DNA of 62,294 nucleotides, from the NCBI RefSeq assembly GCF_000374165.1, contig NZ_KB893731.1:1-62294 (forward strand). Reading direction: 5' to 3'. The DNA is from Parafrankia elaeagni. GTDB taxonomy: Bacteria > Actinomycetota > Actinomycetes > Frankiales > Frankiaceae. Shown here piece after piece: positions 35,924 through 43,537 of this stretch (the first letter of the stretch is position 1; every line of letters begins with the position of its first letter). The notes under the pieces are model-generated. The model ran no database searches. It was not told where the DNA came from and saw only the letters and a list, made by a program, of their open reading frames with translations. The position numbers and the translations under genes are program-made.

Positions 35924-37483
35924 TCACCCCTCCCCGGAAAGGGGAGCGGGCCGGCTCCGGCGTGGAATGAGAAGAGCGGCCAGCGCCGCGAGGACGAGGC
36001 CGCCGGCACCGAGCAGGAACGCGTCGGCGAAGGCGCCGTCCGTGGGCAGAGGATGCTCGGCGCTGGCGCTGCGGGTCAGCAGGGTGGCCGCCACCTGCGA
36101 CCCGAGCGCGGAACCCACCGAGCGGACCAGCGCGTTCACACCGGTCGCCTGCCCGGTCATCTCCGCGGGTACCGCACCCATGATGATGTTGGGGACGGCC
36201 GCCATGCCGGTGCCGATGCCGGTGAAGACGACCAGACAGAGGCCGAGCACCATCCCCTCGCTGCCGTGCTGGGCGGAGAGCAGGACCAGGCCGGCGGCGG
36301 AGACGGCGAGGCCGCCCACGAGCGCGGCCCGCGAGCCGATCCGCGCGTTCACCCTCCCCGCGAGACTGCCGGTGACCAGCATCGCGAGGCAGGCCGGCAG
36401 CAGCAGGAGCCCGGAGCCGGTGGCGTCGAGGCCGAAGCCGTAGCCCGCGGATTCGGGGGTCTGGGCGATCTGCGGCACCAGCACGAACGCGCCGAACAGC
36501 CCGAAGCCCACCAGCAGCGTGGCGAAGTTCGTCGCCGCGACCGCGGGGATGGCGAGCGCACGCATGTCGACGAGGGGCTCGGCGACACGTCGCTCGTACA
36601 CACCGAACAGCACCAGGACGACCAGCCCCGCACCCATCAGGCCGAGCGTGCGTGGGCTTCCCCAGCCCCAGGTGGTCGTCCTGGTCAGCGCGATCAGCGG
36701 GGCGGTGAGACCGATGGCGAGCAGCACCGCGCCGGGCACGTCGACCCGGCCCGGGGTGGTCGTGCCGGAGTCCGCGAGACGTAGCGCCCCGAGCGCCGCG
36801 CCACCCGACATGATCGCCCCGATCCAGAAGATCCACTGCCAGGACGCGTAGTCGATCAGGACGCCGCCCATGATCAGCCCGGCACCGGCGCCGATCCCCG
36901 CGATGGCCGCGATCAGGCCGACAGCCCCGGCCCGACGTTCCGCCGGGATGTTGTCCCGGATGAGCCCGAAGCACAACGGGAAGATGCCGCCGCCGGCTCC
37001 CTGCACCACCCGGGCGAGCACGAGCACCCAGACGTTCGGTGCCAGCGCCGCCAGCGCGCATCCCACGGCGAAACCCGTCAGGGAGACGACCAGCATCCGC
37101 CGCTTGCCGAACATGTCGCCGAGCCGCCCGATCACCGGCGTGAGGATGGCGGCCGAGACCAGGTAGCCGCTCACCACCCAGGAGACGTCCTCCCGGCTCG
37201 CGTGGAGCGCCTCGGTGAGGTGGGTCAGGCCCGGTACGACCGCTGTCTGGGCCAGCGAGAAGGCCAGGGCCGCCAGGATGAGGACCGTCAGGGCCCCGTT
37301 GCTCGTCGACGCCTGCCGGGCCTGCCGGGCCTGCCGTTTCTGCGGTGCCTGCGACCCGCCCGACCCGCCCGACCCGGCGGACCCGCCCGACCCGGCCTGC
37401 ACTGCCGACTCGGCCTGCACTGCCGACTCGGTCCGCGTCGCCGGCCTGGCCAGCGTCGCCCGTGCTGTCTCGCGGTCCTTCAT
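35924..37483 (-). CDS. MFS transporter, DHA2-like drug exporter
   Basis: 519 residues with about 14 hydrophobic helices beginning near residue 50. MFS loop signatures are visible: 'GYLVSAAILTPVIGRLGDMF-GKRRML' (motif A) and 'ARVVQGAGGGIFPLCFGLI' (antiporter-type motif). It should export drugs or amphiphiles with proton antiport. The first 45 residues are unusual: charged, then two copies of SAVQAES/AGSGGS-type repeats, unlike most family members. Likely controlled by the TetR gene downstream. Confidence 0.92.
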   Translation of the reverse strand: MKDRETARATLARPATRTESAVQAESAVQAGSGGSAGSGGSGGSQAPQKRQARQARQASTSNGALTVLILAALAFSLAQTAVVPGLTHLTEALHASREDVSWVVSGYLVSAAILTPVIGRLGDMFGKRRMLVVSLTGFAVGCALAALAPNVWVLVLARVVQGAGGGIFPLCFGLIRDNIPAERRAGAVGLIAAIAGIGAGAGLIMGGVLIDYASWQWIFWIGAIMSGGAALGALRLADSGTTTPGRVDVPGAVLLAIGLTAPLIALTRTTTWGWGSPRTLGLMGAGLVVLVLFGVYERRVAEPLVDMRALAIPAVAATNFATLLVGFGLFGAFVLVPQIAQTPESAGYGFGLDATGSGLLLLPACLAMLVTGSLAGRVNARIGSRAALVGGLAVSAAGLVLLSAQHGSEGMVLGLCLVVFTGIGTGMAAVPNIIMGAVPAEMTGQATGVNALVRSVGSALGSQVAATLLTRSASAEHPLPTDGAFADAFLLGAGGLVLAALAALLIPRRSRPAPLSGEG

Positions 37484-37633
37484 GCGTCACCCCGCGCTCG
37501 CCGTCGAAGCGGACTCACGAGTCCGTTTGTTGCGCGAGGTCGATCATAAGGACCGGGGAGTCCGCGGTCCACGTGACCCCCTCGGGCGCCTCGCCGACCG
37601 TGTTCTGTCGGACCCGGTCGGCATCATGCCGCC

Positions 37634-38518
37634 ATGCCTTCCTCGGCCCATGAGACGCCGATCGAGCTGGTTCGGCTCGACCCGTCCCTGCCTGACTGGG
37701 TGCAGACGCTGCTCGGCGACGACACCCCGGCCTTCGACCAGGCGCGACTGTACGACCCGAACGTTCGCCCGCGGACCTACCAGGCCGATGCCATGGTGCT
37801 GCTCTGCGGGCCCGACGGCAGGCCGGTACGGGCTGTCGTGTTCGAGGTGCAGCGCGGCCGGGACCCGGAGAAACTCGCTTCCTGGAAGCTCTACGTCGGG
37901 CATCTTGAGCGGGAGTTCGCGATCAAGGCCTCGCTGGTGGTCTTCTTCCCCGATCCGGCTGTCGCGGCCTGGTATGGCAGGCAGATCGAGCAGGACACCG
38001 CCAGCGGCGCGCAGCTTCGGCCGCGTTTCGGTACGCCCTCCGACGTCCCTGCGATTGTCGACGAAGAGGTGGCGGCTGCCTGGCCGGCGCGCATGCTGCT
38101 CTCGGCGATGTGCCATCTCACCGATGCCGACGTGGACGTGATGTTCCCCGCGCTGCTGGCGGCGCTGGTCACGTTGGAACCGGACGCGAAGATCTTTTAC
38201 CATAATGTGACGGTGGCCAGGCTGACCGAGGCGGCCCGGGCCCGGTGGGAGGAGTTCCTCATGACCACGGCGGTTGGAAAGCGCTACTACGACGACATGC
38301 TGAACGAGGTCGACGCTCGGGCTGAGGCACGTGGCGAGGCGCGTGGCGAGGCACGTGGTGAGGCGCGGTCGGTGCTACTGGTCCTGGAGAGCCGCGGCGT
38401 GTCGGTGCCTGCCGCGCTGCGGGAGCGGATCCTGGCCACTGCCGACGCTGGTCAGCTCGACCTGTGGCTTCGCCACGCGGCCACCGCGACCACTGTCGAG
38501 GATGTCGTCCAGGACTGA
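37634..38518 (+). CDS. Rpn-like PD-(D/E)XK nuclease family protein
   Basis: 294 residues. The N-terminal 150 residues match the recombination-promoting nuclease/putative transposase group: 'DAMVLLCGPDGRPVRAVVFE' followed by 'VQRGRDPEKLASWKLYVGHL', giving an ExQ catalytic pair in place of ExK. The helical region with 'GKRYYDDMLNEVDARAEARG' and the terminal 'LWLRHAATATTVEDV' are also typical. Such proteins nick or cut DNA and are multi-copy in Frankia-like genomes. A tandem GEAR repeat (12-bp unit) interrupts the C-terminal helix. No clear Shine-Dalgarno; a likely accessory gene acquired by transfer. Confidence 0.8.
   Translation: MPSSAHETPIELVRLDPSLPDWVQTLLGDDTPAFDQARLYDPNVRPRTYQADAMVLLCGPDGRPVRAVVFEVQRGRDPEKLASWKLYVGHLEREFAIKASLVVFFPDPAVAAWYGRQIEQDTASGAQLRPRFGTPSDVPAIVDEEVAAAWPARMLLSAMCHLTDADVDVMFPALLAALVTLEPDAKIFYHNVTVARLTEAARARWEEFLMTTAVGKRYYDDMLNEVDARAEARGEARGEARGEARSVLLVLESRGVSVPAALRERILATADAGQLDLWLRHAATATTVEDVVQD
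38321..38368 (+). repeat. 12-bp tandem repeat (GEAR codons) in the Rpn-like gene
   Basis: Four 12-bp units of the type GGCGAGGCRCGT encode (A/G)EAR repeats, extending a charged helix before the C-terminal domain. Related Rpn proteins often vary at the same place. Confidence 0.85.
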
Positions 38519-38565
38519 TCGGGGTTGGTGCGGCCTGCGGGCAGGGTACGGCCGGAGTCGGTCAG

Positions 38566-38841
38566 TCAGTCTGCGGACGGAATCCAGGTGTCGTCGTCGT
38601 CGACGCGGTGGACGGCGATGTCGGCGATGTCGGCGATGTCGGTGGTGTGGTGCGGGAACATCACCCGCCCGAACCGGAGCCCGTTCGCGAGCTGCGCGAG
38701 CGGCGCCCCGCCCACGGTGGCGTCGTCGGTGTAGGCCCCGGGCAGGGCCGCCAGCGCGATGTTGTCGAACACGTGCGGATGCCTGGCGAGGAGGTCGCGG
38801 ACCTCGGCGTAGGTCGCCGCGTCGACCGGCACGACTCTCAC
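38566..38841 (-). CDS. Small conserved-looking protein, downstream partner of the SnoaL-like gene
   Basis: 91 residues from a GTG (38841) that overlaps the upstream stop as GTGA, so it is translationally coupled. It begins 'RVVPVDAATYAEVRDLLARH' and contains 'PHVFDNIALAALPGAY' and 'LANGLRFGRVMFPHHTTDI'. A GATGTCGGC tandem repeat encodes DIADIADIA near the end. It has no TM and I do not recognise the family. A longer open frame from 39003 overlaps the SnoaL-like gene out of frame and is rejected. Confidence 0.68.
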   Translation of the reverse strand: MRVVPVDAATYAEVRDLLARHPHVFDNIALAALPGAYTDDATVGGAPLAQLANGLRFGRVMFPHHTTDIADIADIAVHRVDDDDTWIPSAD

Positions 38842-39344
38842 ACCCACGGTGTCGTCCCGTCGGCGACGACGGCCGGGCCGCCGTGGCGCGGGTGCACGGT
38901 CCGCCGGGTCACCCGCCAGCCGGCGGGCGTCTCGGTGAGAAGGTCGAGGACGTCGGCGCTCGCGGCACTGCCGTCGCCGGCGATCGTCACCAGCCGGCTC
39001 CACGCGGCCAGGCCGCCGGGCACCCGCTTCACCTCGGTGTTCACGGTGTGGTGGGACGGGGATGGCGCCGCATCGCCGAGGGCGGGCGGGTCACCGAGCA
39101 CGGGCGGGTCGGCGAACACCTGGGCCAGCAGCTCCGCGTCGCCGTTGTCGACCGCATGCCCGTGGAGCGCGAGAAGCTGCGCGACCGCCGCGCTCTGCTC
39201 GCCGGACGCGTCCGGCAGCGCGGCGAACGCGGCGTAGGTCAGGGGCAGGCGGTGCTGTTCCACCCGCACGTCGGCACTGTCGCGGACGCCGCCGGGCGGG
39301 TGCCCGCCGGGTCGCAGATGCCCCGCGATGTGATTTGTCGTCAT
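38838..39344 (-). CDS. SnoaL-like/NTF2-fold protein
   Basis: 168 residues resembling a SnoaL-like (NTF2 cone-fold) domain: 'EQSAAVAQLLALHGHAVDNG-DAELLAQVFADP' is the usual N-terminal helix pair of the fold, and 'GDGSAASADVLDLLTETPAG-WRVTRRTVHPRHG' is the central sheet. These are small-molecule cyclases, isomerases or binding proteins. Divergent from the luciferase-like monooxygenase, with 162 bp of shared upstream DNA containing an AT-rich promoter-like stretch (39400-39450). The pair may be regulated together; the substrate is unknown. Confidence 0.75.
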   Translation of the reverse strand: MTTNHIAGHLRPGGHPPGGVRDSADVRVEQHRLPLTYAAFAALPDASGEQSAAVAQLLALHGHAVDNGDAELLAQVFADPPVLGDPPALGDAAPSPSHHTVNTEVKRVPGGLAAWSRLVTIAGDGSAASADVLDLLTETPAGWRVTRRTVHPRHGGPAVVADGTTPWV

Positions 39345-39506
39345 CGTGTGAACGCTGGCCCTTCGAGACTGGGTCGCCGAGGCAACCGAGGACAGAGGTC
39401 GATAAAAACCTACACTTGTCTATCGGTTTGATGGAGTTTTGAATCTGACTCACCGTCGTCTGGGAGCGTTGGCGATGGCGATGGTTCGGGAAGTGGGAGA
39501 CACCGC

Positions 39507-40628
39507 ATGAGGTTTCTGGCCATCACCCTGATCGTGCACACGCCCGATCCGTCGACCGGGGCGCGCGGCTCCACCGCCGCCCGGTTCCGGGAGGTGGTCG
39601 ACAACGCGATCCTGGCCGAGGAACTGGGGTTCGACGGCTTCGGGATCGGCGAGCGGCACAAGCGGCCGTTCATCTCCTCGTCGCCACCGGTCGTGCTCAG
39701 CCACATCGCGGCGCGCACGACGAAAATCCGGCTGTTCACTGCCGTCACGACGCTGAGCCTGCTCGACCCGGTGCGCGCCTACGAGGACTACGCCACCCTC
39801 GACCAGCTCTCCGGCGGGCGCCTGGAGCTGATGGTCGGCAAGGGCAACGGCGCCGCGCAGGCCCAGCTGTTCCACGTGACGACCGCCGACCGGTGGGACC
39901 GCAACCACGAGTCCTACGAGCTGTTCCGCCGGCTGTGGCGGGAGGACAAGGTCACCTGGTCCGGCCGGTTCCGGCCGTCACTGGAGGACGCCGAGACCTG
40001 GCCCCGGCCGCTGCAGCCGGAGATCCGGATCTGGCACGGCAGCGCGACCAGCAGGGAGTCGGTGGACCTCGCCGCCCGGTACGGCGACCCGCTCTTCTCC
40101 GCGAATGTGACCAATCCGGTGGAGCCCTACGCGGAGCTGGTCCAGCACTACCGGGAGCGCTGGGTGGCCTACGGGCGTGACCCCGCCGACGTCCTCGTCG
40201 GTGCCGGAACAGCCGGCTACTACGGCGCCCGCCGTTCCCAGGACGCCGTCGACCGCTACCGGCCGATCTTCGACGCCCGGGTCGCGCTGTTCCGGAAGAT
40301 GGGGATGGAGCCGGTCTTCCCGACCCTCGAGGACGCGATCGAGCGCAGCTCGATTCTCGTCGGCAGTCCGCAGCAGATCATCGAGAAGGTCCACTGGTAC
40401 CACGAGCGGCTCGGCCACGAAGTGATGCACCTGCACGCCGACGCCGACGGCCTCACCGCGAAGGAGCACCGCGAGACGATGGAGCTCTTCCAGAGCGACA
40501 TCGCGCCCGTTCTGCGCGCGGAGATCCCCAGCCGCCCCTTCCCCGGCCAGGTGGCGCCCGCCGACACCCAGGTCGGTGCCCAGGCGGACGGCCCGGGTTC
40601 GATCACGGCGCCGCGACCGTCGGCGTGA
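39507..40628 (+). CDS. LLM-class (luciferase-like) flavin-dependent oxidoreductase
   Basis: 373 residues. A bacterial luciferase-like TIM barrel: 'DGFGIGERHKRPFISSSPPV', 'VTTLSLLDPVRAYEDYATLD-QLSGGRLELMVGKG' and 'ILVGSPQQIIEKVHWYHERL' are standard signatures. It uses FMNH2 or F420H2; which one is not decided by the sequence. A GGGAG ribosome site lies about 7 nt before the ATG. The last 30 residues are Pro/Ala-rich. Divergent from the SnoaL-like gene, with which it may form a catabolic unit. Confidence 0.9.
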   Translation: MRFLAITLIVHTPDPSTGARGSTAARFREVVDNAILAEELGFDGFGIGERHKRPFISSSPPVVLSHIAARTTKIRLFTAVTTLSLLDPVRAYEDYATLDQLSGGRLELMVGKGNGAAQAQLFHVTTADRWDRNHESYELFRRLWREDKVTWSGRFRPSLEDAETWPRPLQPEIRIWHGSATSRESVDLAARYGDPLFSANVTNPVEPYAELVQHYRERWVAYGRDPADVLVGAGTAGYYGARRSQDAVDRYRPIFDARVALFRKMGMEPVFPTLEDAIERSSILVGSPQQIIEKVHWYHERLGHEVMHLHADADGLTAKEHRETMELFQSDIAPVLRAEIPSRPFPGQVAPADTQVGAQADGPGSITAPRPSA

Positions 40629-40748
40629 ACCGGATCGCTGTCGACCGGTGGACGTCCACCGCCCGGCCTGAGCTCGCGACCTGGACGACCTCCAGGCGGC
40701 GCGCGGCGAGGCGGGCCCCTCCCGAATCGTTGGTAAGATCTTTCCGTT

Positions 40749-41438
40749 GTGGACGTAGGTAAGGCATCAGAGATGATCCACATCCCGGCGGGGCTGGTGA
40801 CGTTGTCGGATCGGCGGACGCAGCGGACCTGGTCGGTCGAGCTCGCGCCGTACCGCCTCGCCGCGTTTCCGGTCACCCAGGCGCTCTATGCGCAGGTCAC
40901 CGGTGAGCCGCCGAGTGCCGTCCAGGGCGATCGGCTCCCGGTCGAGAGCGTCTCCTGGTGGGACGCCGTCCGATTCTGCAACGAGTTGTCGCTGCGCGAA
41001 GGCCTGGTGCCCGCCTACAGCATCCAGGCCGACGGTGAGCGTGTCGACTGGGACGCCTCCGCCGACGGATACCGGCTGCCCACCGAGGCCGAGTGGGAAC
41101 ATGCCTGCCGGGCGGATTCCGTCGGCCCACGTTACGGAGCTCTCGACGAGATCGCCTGGTACCGCGCCAACTCGGGCGAGCGGATTCACGAGGTGGGTGG
41201 CAAGGCACCCAACACGTGGGGCCTCCACGACATGCTGGGGAATGTGTGGGACTGGTGCTGGGACACCTACGATCCCACGGTCTACGGCGACTACAGGGTG
41301 CTGCGAGGCGGCGGCTGGTTCGACGAGCACTGGAGCTGTCGGGCGTCCGTGCGGCGCCGCAGCCATCCGGATCTCCGGGTGGACGACGTGGGTTTTCGCG
41401 TGGCACGCGGTCGTCGCGACCCCCGTCACCGCGCTTAG
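40749..41438 (+). CDS. SUMF1/formylglycine-generating-enzyme-like domain protein
   Basis: 229 residues, a single FGE-sulfatase domain: 'VESVSWWDAVRFCNELSLRE', 'GYRLPTEAEWEHACRA', 'NTWGLHDMLGNVWDWCWDTY' and 'RVLRGGGWFDEHWSCRASVR'. True FGE uses two copper-binding cysteines in the last motif; here only the second is kept (WSC), the first being acidic. So it is probably not a formylglycine-generating enzyme but another SUMF1-fold protein. GTG start with TAAGAT (40734-40739) 9 nt upstream, probably leaderless. No sulfatase gene adjoins. Confidence 0.88.
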   Translation: MDVGKASEMIHIPAGLVTLSDRRTQRTWSVELAPYRLAAFPVTQALYAQVTGEPPSAVQGDRLPVESVSWWDAVRFCNELSLREGLVPAYSIQADGERVDWDASADGYRLPTEAEWEHACRADSVGPRYGALDEIAWYRANSGERIHEVGGKAPNTWGLHDMLGNVWDWCWDTYDPTVYGDYRVLRGGGWFDEHWSCRASVRRRSHPDLRVDDVGFRVARGRRDPRHRA

Positions 41439-41502
41439 CGTCGCCGCGCGCCACCGTCCCGGCGTCGCCGGCCGGGCCCAGGATGCCCGAATCGCTACCG
41501 GG

Positions 41503-42984
41503 TCAACTCGGGCGGCACAGGACCAGCGGATCCGCAGGACCGCGCCGGGGCGGTCCGGCGACACCGGATAACTCACCCGCACGGAACCGGCCGCTGACAG
41601 CTTTCTGGGCGAGGAGGAGGACTGCGGCGAGCGTGAGCAGGCCGAGGGCCCGCAGGTAGACGGTGCCCTCGCGGTGGACCAGCGGGGAGGCCAGCGCCGC
41701 GCAGGACAGCGCGCCGAGCGCCGGGGCCCAGGTGGGGGCACGGTAGGCGCCCGGCGGGACGGGCTCGCGCCGCAGTACCAGCGCGCTGGTGTTGACGACG
41801 AAGAAGACCAGCAGCAGGAGGACGACGGTGGTGTCGGCAAGGCCGGCCAGCTGGCCGGTGCCGGCCAGCACCACCGCCAGGACCGTCACGAATCCGATCG
41901 CCACGAGCGGGGTCCGTCGGCCGGGCAGCACCCGTGCGAAGACGGTCGGGATCGTGCCCTGGGCCGCCATGCCGTAGACGAGACGGGAGGCCATCACCAT
42001 GTTCATCAGGGCGGTGTTGGCGACCGCGATCAGTGCGACCGCGGCGAACAGCTTCGACGGCACCGGCTCGCCTGCGGCCTTCACCACTTCCAGCAGGGGG
42101 GCACCGGAACCGGCGAGGATGGCGGGATCCACCAACATCGCGCAGGTGAACGCGACGAACAGGTAGACCATGCCGGCGATGAACATGCCGCCGAACAGAG
42201 CCCGGGGCAGGTCCCGGCGCGGCCGGCGGGCCTCCTCGACGAGGTTCACCGAGTTCTCGAAGCCGAGCATCGCGTACAGCGCGAGCGTCGTGCCGGCGAG
42301 CAGGGCGAGCGGCGCGGGCCCCTCGGTACGCAGCTCGAAGGCCCGTCCCGGTTCACCCGCTCCGGTAACCAGCGCGTGCACGCCGATCCCGACGATCAGC
42401 AACAGCCCCGTCAGCTCGATCACGGTGAGCACAAGGTTCACCCGGGCCGACTCCTGGATCCCACGGGCGTTGAGGAAGGCGGTCAGCAGGATGAACACGA
42501 CCGCGACGACAACCGTCGGGGCCGTCACGAACTCCGCGAGGTACTTGCCCCCGATGGCCCGCGCGGCCGTGGCGGTGGAGGTGACCCCGGCGGCCAGCAC
42601 GGTGAAGCCGACCATGAAGGTGAGGAACGGGCGACGGAACGCCTCGTTGGCGTACAGTGCTGCTCCGGCTGCCCGGGGATACTTGCCGACGAGCTCGGCG
42701 TAGGCCGTCCCGGTGAGGAATGCCAGGGCGAAGGCGATCAGGAACGGCGCCCAGATCATCCCACCGACGTCGGCGGCGATCTGTCCGGTGAGTGCGTAGA
42801 TCCCCGATCCGAGGACGTCACCGAGCACGAGGAACAACAGCATCCGCCCACTCAGGACGCGCGCCAGGGTGGGCTGTGCGGCACGTGCCGGTTGCCCGGT
42901 CACCGCCGTCCCGTCATCGGTTGTCCTGTCCCCGCGGGCTTGGCCGGCCGTCGTCCGGCCGACAGCGGTCGGACGCCCTTTCAT
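41503..42984 (-). CDS. APC-family amino acid permease
   Basis: 493 residues with about 12 helices after a 45-residue charged N-terminus. APC-superfamily motifs: 'GDVLGSGIYALTGQIAADVG' in the first helix and 'AMLGFENSVNLVEEARRPRR' in helix 6, which line the substrate site. It should import or exchange amino acids or polyamines with protons. I set the start at the ATG at 42984 (AGGGGCAG 7 nt upstream), 65 codons inside the longest open frame. Convergent with the SUMF1 gene; the 64-bp spacer has only weak stem potential. Confidence 0.9.
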   Translation of the reverse strand: MKGRPTAVGRTTAGQARGDRTTDDGTAVTGQPARAAQPTLARVLSGRMLLFLVLGDVLGSGIYALTGQIAADVGGMIWAPFLIAFALAFLTGTAYAELVGKYPRAAGAALYANEAFRRPFLTFMVGFTVLAAGVTSTATAARAIGGKYLAEFVTAPTVVVAVVFILLTAFLNARGIQESARVNLVLTVIELTGLLLIVGIGVHALVTGAGEPGRAFELRTEGPAPLALLAGTTLALYAMLGFENSVNLVEEARRPRRDLPRALFGGMFIAGMVYLFVAFTCAMLVDPAILAGSGAPLLEVVKAAGEPVPSKLFAAVALIAVANTALMNMVMASRLVYGMAAQGTIPTVFARVLPGRRTPLVAIGFVTVLAVVLAGTGQLAGLADTTVVLLLLVFFVVNTSALVLRREPVPPGAYRAPTWAPALGALSCAALASPLVHREGTVYLRALGLLTLAAVLLLAQKAVSGRFRAGELSGVAGPPRRGPADPLVLCRPS

Positions 42985-43537
42985 CGTGTGGCTGCCCCTG
43001 ATCTGCGGGTTGCTCGCCGCCCGCCACGCCGTCGGGAGCACCGGGCCGACGTCCCCGGGCCCTGAATACTGGCACCGTGCCCGCCAGCCCGCCTGTCGGA
43101 GCTTGCCCGGCTCACACGCAGTGGCGGCGCGGAAAAGTCTGCATGGACGCCGTGTCGGGAACGCGGGCGAAGCCGGCATTCGCTCCCAGCTTTCCTCGAC
43201 ACGGCAAGACTGTTTCTGTTTTGACCGGAACGCCAGGAACGCCAGGAACTCACGGACGAGCTGTGCGGCTGGTTCCAGGCTGGATCGCCAGGCCGCTTCG
43301 GTCTGATCGGCCCCGGGATTGGGGCGAGGAACGTACGGAGGGCGTATCGGGCCTCCTCGGCTTTTCGGCTCGTTGGCGGTCCTCGTCCGCCCGTACTAAT
43401 GTACGTGCCGTCACTCTGGCTATATATGGCATTGCTTTCGGTTGATCGGCCCGAGGAGGCCGCGTCGAGGCTATCCGTTCCGGCCGGCAGGGCGATCCAG
43501 GTCGAGCGGGCGAAAATGATCCCAGGCGGAGAGGTCG
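42985..43537. other. Intergenic region before the GGDEF-EAL gene
   Basis: No supported gene. It contains an AT-richer stretch around 43395-43445 with TACTAATGTA and CTATATATGG, plausible promoter elements for the downstream gene, and a short direct repeat (GAACGCCAG twice near 43229-43246). Open frames are short and match nothing recognisable. Confidence 0.4.

Noticed and set aside
35193-37490. 765-residue minus-strand frame joining TetR and the MFS region
   Set aside because: Only its last 202 residues (TetR) are real; the rest overlaps the MFS gene in another frame.
42869-43306. Plus-strand frame between the APC permease and the GGDEF gene
   Set aside because: It overlaps the permease N-terminus antisense, has no ribosome site and no domain.
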